A DNA stretch of 19,005 bases from an uncultured Eubacteriales bacterium (GCA_948514155.1 CAOQYA010000011.1:1-19005); one strand, 5' to 3'; shown: positions 6,535 through 15,053, numbered from the stretch's first letter. The notes: generated by a model not told the origin, from the sequence alone. Made by a program: numbers and translations.

Positions 6535-6794
6535 ATGTTCTTCCACCGCAACTAATATGCTATCACAGCGGTTAGAAAAGAGAAAGGTTCCTTCGCTTTG
6601 CAGCACGGGAGTGCTCGCATGAGCGGCTCAAATCTGGCTGTTTTTTATTATTTCACCTTTGGAAATTCAAAAGCGAAGCGGGCCGGAAGCCATTTTTGCG
6701 TTTGTTTGGTTTATTCCATTTCTTATTGCCGTCAGAGCCCACGACACGAACATTATTATTATCATTCTTAGAAGCGGACCACCACCAAGAGGCA
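6473..6794 (-). ncRNA. Putative DGR template RNA (TR plus structured spacer)
   Basis: The DGR template is used as RNA, with the spacer between TR and RT needed for cDNA priming in the Bordetella phage element. Here the 200-nt spacer has no reading frame of note and several inverted repeats: the nested hairpin at 6473-6534, AGCAC/GTGCT (6602-6606 with 6611-6615) and ACCGC/GCGGT (6545-6549 with 6568-6572). The 5' end is unknown; transcription probably enters through the Avd-like gene. The RNA limits are inferred. Confidence 0.6.
6674..6794 (-). repeat. DGR template repeat (TR)
   Basis: This 121-bp non-coding copy of VR begins 45 nt after the Avd-like stop codon. Translated in the VR frame it would read WWWSASKNDNNNVRVVGSDG then NKKWNKPNKRKNGFRPAS: 14 AAN codons clustered at the positions that vary. 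On the coding strand it has 35 adenines, of which 16 are changed in VR, against 1 change in the 86 other bases. Confidence 0.96.
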
Positions 6795-6838
6795 AAATCT
6801 AACAAACAATCTTTCCCTTAAATAAATCCTTTCGGATG

Positions 6839-7345
6839 TTATCTTGAATTTTTTGTTCGCCAGCGGTCGCGGTCGGAACTTTTCCACGCCACCGTCAAAC
6901 TTATTGCCTCGGCAGTTTGCATGGAAATCTGATTAAACTGCTTTTTTGTGAGGCAGCCGGCATTTTCGGCCAGAAATGCGATGTAGCCAAGCATTTTAAG
7001 TTTTATTATCGCCTCCGTTTGAAAACTTTGGCGGTCGCTATAATTTTTCACATCGTCCATTCGCAGAAAGTTTGCACGCATCAGATTTTCAACTGTGTCA
7101 AGAGAAAGATTTATCATGCGATTAACAAACGAACTTCTAAACTTTGCCGGCGCTTTTGCGGTGATTGTAACAATGTATGCCGAAAGTTTTTTCGTGACTG
7201 TGACAGCCACCAAGTCATTAACATTATGTGGCAAATTTATGTCGCACTCCGCCCACTGCTCCTCTCTCGCCCTTCGATTTTCTTTGGCGGCTTCCACATT
7301 TAAGTGTTTGCCATTTGCCTTTGCAATTGTTTTTTTTGATTGCAA
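6839..7345 (-). CDS. DGR accessory protein, Avd-like four-helix bundle
   Basis: Avd proteins are basic helical-bundle subunits that bind the DGR RT and its template RNA and are needed for mutagenic cDNA synthesis. This 168-residue frame has a basic, mostly helical C-terminal part (about residues 48-160): VTKKLSAYIVTITAKAPAKF, RMINLSLDTVENLMRANFLR, QTEAIIKLKMLGYIAFLAEN, LTKKQFNQISMQTAEAIS and a closing WKSSDRDR. These patterns are those of four-helix accessory proteins beside DGR RTs. The TTG start at 7345 has AGAGG only 3 nt upstream, which is tight. The frame probably begins further up at TTG 7433, with an A8 tract breaking the frame. The family call rests on pattern and position. Confidence 0.8.
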   Translation of the reverse strand: MQSKKTIAKANGKHLNVEAAKENRRAREEQWAECDINLPHNVNDLVAVTVTKKLSAYIVTITAKAPAKFRSSFVNRMINLSLDTVENLMRANFLRMDDVKNYSDRQSFQTEAIIKLKMLGYIAFLAENAGCLTKKQFNQISMQTAEAISLTVAWKSSDRDRWRTKNSR

Positions 7346-7433
7346 TTTCCTCTTCGGCCGAGACTATGTCGCTGGAGCCAATGTCAATTTTCCTTGGAAT
7401 TCTAAGTCCGTTTTTTCTGCTTATTTCTGTCAA
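7338..7433 (-). other. Probable frameshifted 5' segment of the Avd-like gene
   Basis: TTG at 7433, 4 nt after the U32 gene stop and 9 nt after AAAAAAGG, opens a frame reading MTEISRKNGLRIPRKIDIGS and on to EEEIAIKK. It then meets eight A residues on the coding strand (plus-strand T run 7330-7337). With seven A residues the frame would continue into the Avd-like protein as a 197-residue product. As it stands it ends at 7224 after a junk-like tail. This is either a sequencing or assembly slip, a phase-variable tract, or simply non-coding. Confidence 0.5.
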
Positions 7434-7437
7434 TATT

Positions 7438-8628
7438 TTAAACCTTTTTTCTTAAGATGTCGCCTTTCGAAAGGGAAAGTGGAATGTCGGCACAAAATCG
7501 CATTTCGGCAACATTGGCTTTGTCAATCTTGTTTCCGTCAAGGTCGGTCAAATTTTCAAGTTTAAAGGTTTTGTTATGCACGCTTGCGTCGGGGCTCAAA
7601 ACTTCCACCTCGTCGCCCTCTGCAAGGAAATTTCGCTGCTGAATAAGCGCCCTGCCATTTTCCATTTTTTCAATCACGCCCACAAATTCGTGCGTCTGAT
7701 ATGGCGAAGAACTTTCTCGATATTGTCTGTCTTCCTCCTCGAAATAAAAGCCGGTTGTAAAGCGGCGGTGGCTGGTCTTTTCAAGTTCTCTCACAAACTC
7801 CTCGTCTGCTTCTTGTGGCAAGATGTCAAGCGCCTTACGATAGGCGTTTGTCACGCAAGCAACATAGTATGCGGACTTCATTCTGCCCTCAATTTTCAGC
7901 GAGGCAATGCCCGCATCTTCAAGTTCTTTTAGGTGCCTAATCAGGCAGAGGTCTTTGGAGTTAAATATGTAAGTCCCGCGCTCGTCCTGCTCAATCGGCA
8001 TGTCGCCCTCACGGCGCACCTCTTTAACAACATATTTCCAGCGGCAGGCCTGCACGCACTCGCCGCGATTTGCGCCGCGGCCGGTGAGATAGTCGGACAA
8101 AAGGCAGCGCCCCGAATAGGACATGCACATCGCCCCATGCACAAAGCACTCGATTTCCACTCTGCCTTGAAGCGCTTTTGCGATTTTTGAAATTTCTTTA
8201 AGCGAAAGTTCCCTGGCAAGCACAATTCTCTTAACGCCCAGCCTTTCCAAAAACTTAGCCGTCTCAAGATTTGTGACATTTGCTTGGGTGCTCACATGCA
8301 CATCAAGGCAAGGAAAGTTTTCGCGAATGAAAGAGATAAGCCCTAGGTCGGAAACAATAACAGCGTCAACATTTGCTTCCACAAGGCTATGGAGATATTC
8401 GCGCATATTCTTAAAATCGTCGTCGCGGGCAAGAATATTGACGGTCACATACACCTTTTTGCCTTGCTCGTGAGCAATTTTTGTGGCATCCTTAATCTCT
8501 TCAATCGAAAAATTGCCGGCAAAAGCCCTCAGCCCGAACGCTTGTCCAGAAAGATAGACCGCGTCCGCGCCGAAGCGAATTGCTGTTAAAAATTTTTCAA
8601 AATTGCCCGCAGGCGCAAGAAGTTCCAT
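7438..8628 (-). CDS. Peptidase U32 family protein (TrhP/YegQ-like tRNA hydroxylation protein)
   Basis: U32 family members once called collagenases are now known in several cases to be Fe-S enzymes of RNA hydroxylation; TrhP makes 5-hydroxyuridine at tRNA position 34 and RlhA acts on 23S rRNA. The 396 residues start MELLAPAGNFEKFLTAIRFG (TIM-barrel opening) and contain the U32 signature ECFVHGAMCMSYSGRCLLS at 160-178. Cys 161, 168, 175, 191 and 195 supply candidate cluster ligands. A smaller C-terminal domain follows (VGVIEKMENGRALIQQRNFL). ATG at 8628 lies 7 nt after the tsaD stop with AGGTGA just upstream, so it is in the prfB-tsaD operon. Substrate (tRNA rather than rRNA) is inferred from length and domain layout. 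Confidence 0.9.
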   Translation of the reverse strand: MELLAPAGNFEKFLTAIRFGADAVYLSGQAFGLRAFAGNFSIEEIKDATKIAHEQGKKVYVTVNILARDDDFKNMREYLHSLVEANVDAVIVSDLGLISFIRENFPCLDVHVSTQANVTNLETAKFLERLGVKRIVLARELSLKEISKIAKALQGRVEIECFVHGAMCMSYSGRCLLSDYLTGRGANRGECVQACRWKYVVKEVRREGDMPIEQDERGTYIFNSKDLCLIRHLKELEDAGIASLKIEGRMKSAYYVACVTNAYRKALDILPQEADEEFVRELEKTSHRRFTTGFYFEEEDRQYRESSSPYQTHEFVGVIEKMENGRALIQQRNFLAEGDEVEVLSPDASVHNKTFKLENLTDLDGNKIDKANVAEMRFCADIPLSLSKGDILRKKV

Positions 8629-8635
8629 GTCTCAC

Positions 8636-9688
8636 CTATAAATCAATCGAAGGCTTAGCCGTTAAATCTAAACTTGCAAGCCCCATGCCTTTTCTGATGT
8701 AATAATATGCCGCCGAGCCAATCATGGCCGCGTTGTCTGTGCAATATTTAAGTTTTGGATAATATGCCTCAAAGCCGTTTTCCTTGCAAGCCTTTTCAAT
8801 CTTTTCTTGCAAAATGGAGTTCGCACCCACTCCGCCGGCAATGACAATCTTCTTCTGCCCCGAAAGTTTCATTGCACGAATGGCTTTTTCCACAAGTTCG
8901 TTTGTCACGCTCTCTTCAAAACTGCAAGCGATGTCGGCCTTGGAATAAGGCTCTTTTTTCTGCTCAAATTTGTGAACATAGTTGATAACAGAGGTCTTGA
9001 TGCCGCTGAAAGAGAAGTTTAAGGTGTTATGCAGCGAGTTGGAGACGGTGAACTTAATGTTGTTCTTCCCCTCTCTTGCAAGTTTGTCAATCTCCGGGCC
9101 GCCGGGATATGGAAGGCCCAGCACGCGTGCAACTTTGTCAAACGCCTCGCCGGCCGCATCGTCCACGGTGGAGCCAAGCATCTTAAACTTGTTGTAGTCG
9201 GAAATTTTAAGAAGAGCGGTGTGTCCGCCGCTGACCATGAGGCACATAAAAGGCGGCTCAAGGTCGGGATGCGAAATATAGTTGGAAGCAATGTGCCCGT
9301 GCACATGATTGACAGCAATCAGCGGCTTATTCAAACTGTAACTGAGGCCTTTAGCAAAGTTCACGCCAACAAGCAGCGCGCCCATGAGCCCTGCGCCATA
9401 TGTGACCGCAATCGCGTCCAAGTCTTGAGGCTTAATTCCCGCTTCCTTAATCGCCTCTTCATACAAGTTGGAAATTGCCATAAGGTGATTGCGGGATGCA
9501 ATCTCCGGCACAACGCCGCCAAAGCGTCTGTGAATTTCAATCTGCGAAGAAACAAGATTTGATAAAACTTCCCTGCCATTTTTGACGATGCTGATTGCAG
9601 TCTCGTCGCAAGAACTTTCAATGGCAAGAATAATTAAATCTTTTTTGTTTTTGAGAGCGGCAAACTCGGCCGCCATGTATTTTTTCAT
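8636..9688 (-). CDS. tsaD: TsaD, tRNA threonylcarbamoyladenosine transferase subunit
   Basis: TsaD moves the threonylcarbamoyl group onto A37 of ANN-decoding tRNAs, working with TsaB and TsaE. The 350 residues show the Kae1/TsaD landmarks: ILAIESSCDETAISIV (19-34), HRRFGGVVPEIASRNH (53-68), metal-binding HVHGH (His 128 and 132), LMVSGGHTALL, and the C-terminal IVIAGGVGANSILQ and YCTDNAAMIGSAAYYY. It has about 16 extra residues before the usual start. ATG at 9688 has AGAGG 4 nt upstream; it begins 8 nt after prfB. Confidence 0.97.
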   Translation of the reverse strand: MKKYMAAEFAALKNKKDLIILAIESSCDETAISIVKNGREVLSNLVSSQIEIHRRFGGVVPEIASRNHLMAISNLYEEAIKEAGIKPQDLDAIAVTYGAGLMGALLVGVNFAKGLSYSLNKPLIAVNHVHGHIASNYISHPDLEPPFMCLMVSGGHTALLKISDYNKFKMLGSTVDDAAGEAFDKVARVLGLPYPGGPEIDKLAREGKNNIKFTVSNSLHNTLNFSFSGIKTSVINYVHKFEQKKEPYSKADIACSFEESVTNELVEKAIRAMKLSGQKKIVIAGGVGANSILQEKIEKACKENGFEAYYPKLKYCTDNAAMIGSAAYYYIRKGMGLASLDLTAKPSIDL

Positions 9689-9696
9689 ATTTCCTC

Positions 9697-10792
9697 TTAT
9701 ATCTTTTGCAAATAACTGTTAATAAATTCTTGAATGTCGCCGTTCATGACCGACTGAATGTCGCTGGTCTCATAGCCGGTGCGGTGGTCTTTGACAAGGG
9801 TGTATGGGCAGAAAACATAACTGCGAATTTGGCTGCCCCATTCGATTTTTTTAATCTCTCCCTTAATCTCGGCCATGTGCTCCATTTCCTCACGCTCCTT
9901 CTTTTCGGCAAGGCGAGAAAGAAGCATTTTCATGGCAACTTCGCGATTTTGAATTTGCGAGCGCTGGGTCTGGCAAGAAACGACGATGCCAGTTGGGATG
10001 TGAGTTATTCGAATTGCCGACTCGGTCTTGTTGATGTGCTGGCCGCCGGCGCCGCTGGAGCGGAAGGTGTCGATTTTAAGTTCGTCGGACTTAACTTCAA
10101 TCTCGCCGCCCTCCTCAAGTTCGGGCATAACTTCCACGCTTGCAAAACTGGTGTGCCTGCGCGAGTTAGAGTCGAAAGGCGAAATTCTAACAAGTCTATG
10201 AATGCCTTTTTCGGCTTTAAGATAGCCATATGCATTTTCGCCGGAAATGATAAAGTTAATGTTTTTAATGCCCGCCTCGTCACCCTCGAGCACATCGAGA
10301 ACGGTCAGTTTAAAGCCGTTTTTCTCGGCATACATCGAATACATCCTAAACAGCATGTCCGCCCAGTCCTGCGCTTCGGTGCCGCCCGCGCCCGCATGGA
10401 TGTTCATAATCGCATTTGCGCCGTCATATTTTCCCGATAAAAGAGTGACAATTTTAAGGGCGTCCTGCTTTTTTTCAAAGCCAATTAAAGACTGTTTCAA
10501 CTCTTCAAAAAGTTCGTTATCTTCTTCCAGTTCGCAAAGTTCCAAAAGCGCCGAAATGTCGCTTGCATTGGCATCAAGGCCTGCCACTTCAGAGAGCAGT
10601 TTTTCCTTGCTTCTAAGTTTTTTTCCCACCTCGCTCACTCTGGCCGCGTCGAGATAGAAGTCGCTTTCAAGTTGCTGCGCTTTAAGGTCTTCAACTTCCT
10701 TTTCTAGTTTAGCGGTGTCAAAGACACTCCTTTAAGAAGTTAAAGTTTTCTTCAAGAGTTTTAAATTTCATTTTTTCGTTATCAATAACCAT
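9697..10792 (-). CDS. prfB: Peptide chain release factor 2, made by programmed +1 frameshift
   Basis: RF2 ends translation at UGA and UAA. The gene is read in two frames: 10792-10721 (24 codons from ATG) and, after skipping T at 10720, 10719-9697. The product is 364 residues, the usual RF2 length. The stop-recognition tripeptide SPF falls at 204-206 and GGQ at 249-251, within SSGAGGQHINKTESAIRITH; both positions are almost the same as in E. coli. The joined N-terminus reads FLKECLDTAKLEKEVEDLKA, which fits RF2. It is first in an operon with tsaD and the U32 gene, and has its own promoter. RF2 level is self-controlled through the in-frame UGA. Confidence 0.97.
10717..10733 (-). promoter_or_regulatory. 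prfB programmed frameshift site
   Basis: Coding strand: AAAGGAG (10733-10727), a 3-nt gap, then CTT (10723-10721) and TGA (10720-10718) followed by C. The internal Shine-Dalgarno-like element three bases before CTT-TGA-C is the classic arrangement that drives +1 slippage when RF2 is scarce. Confidence 0.96.
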
Positions 10793-10815
10793 ATCAATCT
10801 CGCTTTTACGGAAAG

Positions 10816-10844
10816 AGTATATCAAAATAAAAATGTTTTGTCAA
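10816..10844 (-). promoter_or_regulatory. prfB promoter
   Basis: Minus strand TTGACA (10844-10839), 17-nt spacer, TATACT (10821-10816), ending 23 nt before the prfB ATG. It lies just beyond the terminator of the upstream surface-protein gene. It would also serve tsaD, the U32 gene and probably the Avd-like gene and TR, as the gaps between these genes are 4-8 nt. Confidence 0.85.
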
Positions 10845-10859
10845 AGCATCTATAGCCTC

Positions 10860-10881
10860 AAAAAAAGGGGCCTCGCCCCTT
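10860..10881 (-). terminator. Intrinsic terminator after the surface-protein gene
   Basis: Minus strand: stem AAGGGGC/GCCCCTT (10881-10875 with 10871-10865), 3-nt loop GAG, then a T run (10864-10860). It lies 39 nt past the stop codon. Confidence 0.92.
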
Positions 10882-10920
10882 CTTTAGTTTTTTAACATTT
10901 TCCATCTTTCAAAACTGCTC

Positions 10921-13900
10921 CTACGCCACAGCCGTAAAACCATTCTCCTTCAAAAAGCCCACAATATTTATGTCTGTTTCAAGAAATTCCTCCTGCCACA
11001 AGAAACTTTTAATAAACGGCACGGACGAAATTTCAAGACCATCATATAGCCCCCAAATTTCATTGCTGAAAGCGCTTTCTTCCGTCTCGTCTTGACCGAG
11101 AATGTAGTTTTTAAATATTGTCGCATCTCCACTTTCACTTTTCTTTAGAGTAGCATCATAGTAGCAACTTGAAAACTCGGTGCTGCCGTTGTTGTTATAC
11201 ACGAACGGCAAAGCCCTGGCTGAAGAACTTATTATTTCGCCTTTGAAAGCGCAGTTCGACGCGGTGAGTTTATTGGTGTTAACTGCGCCGACCAAGCCCC
11301 CTATTCCATAGGCAGACGAGGACAGCGAGCCGCCTTTTAATTTGGCAATGGCATAGCAACTATCAATGTTTGTATTTTTGTTGGTGTAAGCAAGAATTCC
11401 GCCAACAGCAAGCGAAGAGGATGTGACGCTGCCATTATAGAACGCCCTTGTTATCTTTAATGGCTGGCTGGCATTAGATGTGAAACTTCCAAGAATTCCG
11501 CCCGCATATGACACATTGCTGCTTCCATTATTTGCCACAACATCGCATATAGACAAAACATCGGTGATTGTCAGGTTTGACCCGGCAGTTGTAATGGTGC
11601 TATCTCCAACAATTCCGCCTGCAGCGCTCTTGCCAGTAATATTTCCAATGTTCGAGCAGTTCTCGATGGTGCCCGCAAAAACTCCGCAAATTCCGCCTGC
11701 AAAGGTGCCTATAACATCAGCCGAGTTTTTGCAGCCCGATATTTTGGCCATTCCATAAGCCATAATTCCTCCCGAATAGCCGTTTGCATTGTTAATCTTG
11801 CCATAGTTTATGCAGTTATTAATAATTGTCTCACCGTTCGTGTTGAGAACTCCATAACCAGCAATTCCGCCTGCATATTTTTGACTGCCTGTAGCGTTTA
11901 ACTCCCCATAATTTAAGCAATTTGAAAAGGTACAGCCCGCTCCACCATAACCAATTCCTGCCAAATATTGCCCTGTTAAACTTCCAAAATTAATACAATT
12001 ATTAACAATTGTTCCACCAATGCCTTCTGCGCGATCTATGGCCGAGACTACACTCGCGTAGTTCACACTATTATCAACATATCTTCTACCAGTGCCATTC
12101 GTTGCCCCAATAATGCCTCCAGCACTAGTCTGAGCCTTAATCTGCCCGCTAACAAAGCAGTTATCGACATCAACAATTGAAGTTGGTGCTTTAAATGCCA
12201 AAAGTCCTCCAGCAGAGCCGCTTTTTGACACGATATCAGCATCAATAACGTGAACATTTGAAAAATAAGGAGAACCATTAACTATATAACCGGTCAGTCC
12301 TGCATAATCGTTAGCACGAACAGTCAAATTTTCAAAAGTCGTATCGTATATATACAAACTACTATTAACTTTGTTAATAAAGCCAGCACTGACAGTTGTT
12401 TCATAGCCCGCGTTTATATTGGAAATTGTATGTCCTTGACCATAAAGATTAATCGATTGAGGAAAAATCGTGTCTGTGCCTATGCCGTCCCACTTGTATG
12501 CCCCTAGGTCTATATCTGCTTCCAAATAAACATAGAATTGACTGGCAGCAGTGCATTCAGTAAGCCACGCAAGTTCTTCTGCTGTGTAAATGTGCCACGG
12601 GCTGGCCTGACTGCCGCTTCCCTCTCTAGGTTTAATTTTACGCTGGCTCCATAAATTATTCGAAGTCTTATCTGTAAGACCATAGTATTTCATGAAAGAA
12701 ACATTTAAAGGAAACACATATCGCCACTGCTGATTATCTACATCTTTCTCACTCCAAACTGTAAGGTCGAAACTGGTTGGAATAGATGTCGAATTTTTAT
12801 ATTCTACTTCTTGAACGCTATTTGCGACTATGTTATCTGACACGACCATACAAGACAGGTTTTTATCGGTAAAAAATTTAACTGTTCCAAAAGGCAAGCC
12901 ATTTCTCGTTATGCTAATATCAGCCCCAACGAGACAGTCATAAGCATAGTATGATGTCGACGAAAAACCTGCAACATAAACATTCGCTTGATTGCTTGTT
13001 GTTTGTATATTGATTTTTCCAGTGAAAACAAATTGTTTTAAATTTTCTCTTGTTAATGTTGGACCGCCATAAACATTCACATAATTAGTCGAATTTATTT
13101 TCACTTCAGCATCTAAAACAGAAAATCCACCATGTGAAGAATTTTTATTGCTCTGAAAAATTCCTTGTGTAAAACAATAAAGCGTAAAGGCATTTTTAGT
13201 AGTAACATCCACATCAAGTTTTTGAACGGAGACTTGATATAAATTTCCGTTGTAGTAGTTGCTGTTTCCTGCTGCAATTATTCCAACAGTTGCATTTTTT
13301 GCATTCTCACCTATAATTCTTGGGCTTTCGATGATTGTGTTGCTGACAGAAACGACAGCACTCGTTGCTGCTCTCACGAATAAGCCTGTGGTAAACCTGT
13401 AACTCAATGATTTTTCGTAATCAAGATTTATTGTCATGTTTCTAATAACATGATCTTTTCCTATTAAAATCACCTCTTTTTTTATCGGTGTCCAATATTT
13501 GTCAACTAAATCAATATCGCTTTCAAGTTCAATTTGCACTTTATTTGGGCCATTATTTATAAACCAAGCTAGTTCATTTGCATTTCTGACCCTATATGTA
13601 GGAGTTGCTGTTGCGGCAGTTTGATAAGGCTTCTTGCTGTAATCTTCCCAATATTCAACGCTAACAAAATTGGTGTTCAACGAATAATACTCTATTAGAC
13701 AATCATTATCAGGAATGATATATTTGAAAGAACTTGTTAAGTCTGCATCTGACCAAATATTTTTGTCGTAGCCTTCTGGAACAACTGTAATATTGTCTTC
13801 TGGCCTAACTGTATTCAGATTAGATGTCACCTTATTAAATCTAATTTTATTTGCCGGAGTTGTCGCCTCTAATTCATATGAAAAGTTTATGAAGCAATTT

Positions 13901-14778
13901 CTCGACGCCGCAGTAGTGTTAGCGGCATATTCTCCCACATAGCAATAATTTGTAAAACTAGAAGGCAAATCAATGTTTACTTTAACATTTTCAACAACAT
14001 CTGCATATCCAGCAGCAGAAGTTGCCTGCCCGCTTATTCCACCGACAAACACCCCTCCCTTTGCTTTTTGTGACGAAAGTCTAATGCTCACATTTATTGC
14101 AGAAATGCCCTTAGTTTCATATGAAGAGTAAGGAAAGCCTAAAACGGACCCAACATGAGTCTCCCCAGAAAAATTAATAACCTCAATCTGTGAATTTTGC
14201 ACAGAAATATTTTGATAATAGTCATTTGCATTTGAATTAGAAACACCTGAAACAACAAAACCTATGCCTGACGAAGAAGTATAGTTTTCTAAATTTGCTA
14301 AAATCAGTGAATTTACAATTTTAAAATTTTTTGCTTCAATCCTTGAAGAGACATTTCGAAAAAAACCTATATGTCCACCAGCTTGCGAGTTGATTGTTAA
14401 ACCTGATATGGTGTGATTATTCCCTTCAAAATTTTGACCTGCCCATATACTTTTCCACAAATGAGCCGACAAATCTATATCATTGCCAAGTTCTACATAT
14501 CCGGCGGAATGAGACTCAAACCATGCAAGTTCCTCACCTGATGTGATTATGTATGGGTTGGCGGCGGTGCCTGCTCCGGTGGCGGGCTGAGTGGCGTAGT
14601 CTGTCCAGTAGTCGGTTGGAAGGTTTGACGGGTCAATTTCTGTGGCTGCGTGAGAAGGCGTCAAGGAAGGCGCTGAGCTCTTATTTGACTGCGCAAAAAA
14701 GAAGACAAACAAAAAAATGGCAACGATGCTCGCCGCTAAACTGAGCGATATTGTGGAAAACTTTTGCCATTTTTTCAT
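10921..14778 (-). CDS. Large exported surface protein with three repeated modules and GLUG-like repeats
   Basis: 1285 residues. Residues 1-10 are basic (MKKWQKF) and 11-29 form a hydrophobic export segment; cleavage could be near SHA-ATE (about 44). Three modules start near residues 55, 376 and 709. Each has a [YL]W opening, a Pro, then ELAWF or ELAWL (83, 402, 735), a DIDL motif (100, 421, 755) and a G-x-x-H-x-I strand turn (NHTISGL, DHVIRNM, GHTISNI). From about 855 there are repeated SAGGIIG, YAGGIAGYG, FAGGICG and AAGGIVGD units, like GLUG repeats of beta-helix adhesins. Cys and Asn/Ser/Thr content is typical of a stacked beta-solenoid. No LPXTG, SLH or C-terminal anchor helix is visible, so how it is held is unknown. 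ATG at 14778 follows AAAGGTAAAGAG. It is a single-gene unit with its own promoter and terminator. Adhesion is inference. Confidence 0.85.
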   Translation of the reverse strand: MKKWQKFSTISLSLAASIVAIFLFVFFFAQSNKSSAPSLTPSHAATEIDPSNLPTDYWTDYATQPATGAGTAANPYIITSGEELAWFESHSAGYVELGNDIDLSAHLWKSIWAGQNFEGNNHTISGLTINSQAGGHIGFFRNVSSRIEAKNFKIVNSLILANLENYTSSSGIGFVVSGVSNSNANDYYQNISVQNSQIEVINFSGETHVGSVLGFPYSSYETKGISAINVSIRLSSQKAKGGVFVGGISGQATSAAGYADVVENVKVNIDLPSSFTNYCYVGEYAANTTAASRNCFINFSYELEATTPANKIRFNKVTSNLNTVRPEDNITVVPEGYDKNIWSDADLTSSFKYIIPDNDCLIEYYSLNTNFVSVEYWEDYSKKPYQTAATATPTYRVRNANELAWFINNGPNKVQIELESDIDLVDKYWTPIKKEVILIGKDHVIRNMTINLDYEKSLSYRFTTGLFVRAATSAVVSVSNTIIESPRIIGENAKNATVGIIAAGNSNYYNGNLYQVSVQKLDVDVTTKNAFTLYCFTQGIFQSNKNSSHGGFSVLDAEVKINSTNYVNVYGGPTLTRENLKQFVFTGKINIQTTSNQANVYVAGFSSTSYYAYDCLVGADISITRNGLPFGTVKFFTDKNLSCMVVSDNIVANSVQEVEYKNSTSIPTSFDLTVWSEKDVDNQQWRYVFPLNVSFMKYYGLTDKTSNNLWSQRKIKPREGSGSQASPWHIYTAEELAWLTECTAASQFYVYLEADIDLGAYKWDGIGTDTIFPQSINLYGQGHTISNINAGYETTVSAGFINKVNSSLYIYDTTFENLTVRANDYAGLTGYIVNGSPYFSNVHVIDADIVSKSGSAGGLLAFKAPTSIVDVDNCFVSGQIKAQTSAGGIIGATNGTGRRYVDNSVNYASVVSAIDRAEGIGGTIVNNCINFGSLTGQYLAGIGYGGAGCTFSNCLNYGELNATGSQKYAGGIAGYGVLNTNGETIINNCINYGKINNANGYSGGIMAYGMAKISGCKNSADVIGTFAGGICGVFAGTIENCSNIGNITGKSAAGGIVGDSTITTAGSNLTITDVLSICDVVANNGSSNVSYAGGILGSFTSNASQPLKITRAFYNGSVTSSSLAVGGILAYTNKNTNIDSCYAIAKLKGGSLSSSAYGIGGLVGAVNTNKLTASNCAFKGEIISSSARALPFVYNNNGSTEFSSCYYDATLKKSESGDATIFKNYILGQDETEESAFSNEIWGLYDGLEISSVPFIKSFLWQEEFLETDINIVGFLKENGFTAVA

Positions 14779-15053
14779 TCTCTTTACCTTTCATTTTCAG
14801 TTTTTTGTGGACAACTTTCGACAAAATTCATTATAGCCCGCTCGCTCGCTCCTAGTCAAGCGAATTGTCACCGTTTTGTTACATTCTTATCCTATTTATC
14901 TAAGTTTATTGTGTATAACTTAACTGCATATTATCACAAGAAAAGTTTTAAAACAAAATTATTTGTGGATAAACTTTGCCCGCTTACATATTGTTACACT
15001 AATTGCCGCTTCGCAAGAGCTTTTTCACTAATCGTTAAGAGAATTGAAAAAAT
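14779..15053 (-). other. AT-rich intergenic region with DnaA-box-like sites
   Basis: The stretch between the surface-protein gene and the next terminator holds no convincing gene. Apart from the promoter it contains TTATCCACA (minus strand, 14972-14964, a perfect DnaA box), TTATACACA (14918-14910, fits TTATNCACA) and TTGTCCACA (14814-14806, one mismatch), all in the same direction. Confidence 0.4.
14830..14859 (-). promoter_or_regulatory. Promoter of the surface-protein gene
   Basis: Minus strand TTGACT (14859-14854), 18-nt spacer, TATAAT (14835-14830), leaving a leader of about 45 nt. The spacer contains a short GAGC tandem repeat (GAGCGAGCGAGCG), in which gain or loss of a unit would change the spacing. 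Confidence 0.75.

Noticed and set aside
6674..6794. TR as a broken gene duplicate of the target
   Set aside because: Differences from VR are confined almost wholly to adenines, and the copy sits between an Avd-like gene and a DGR RT. Decay would hit all bases.
14836..14853. GAGC tandem repeat as part of a CRISPR or larger repeat array
   Set aside because: It is only about three units of 4 bp, with no longer repeat unit and no spacers.
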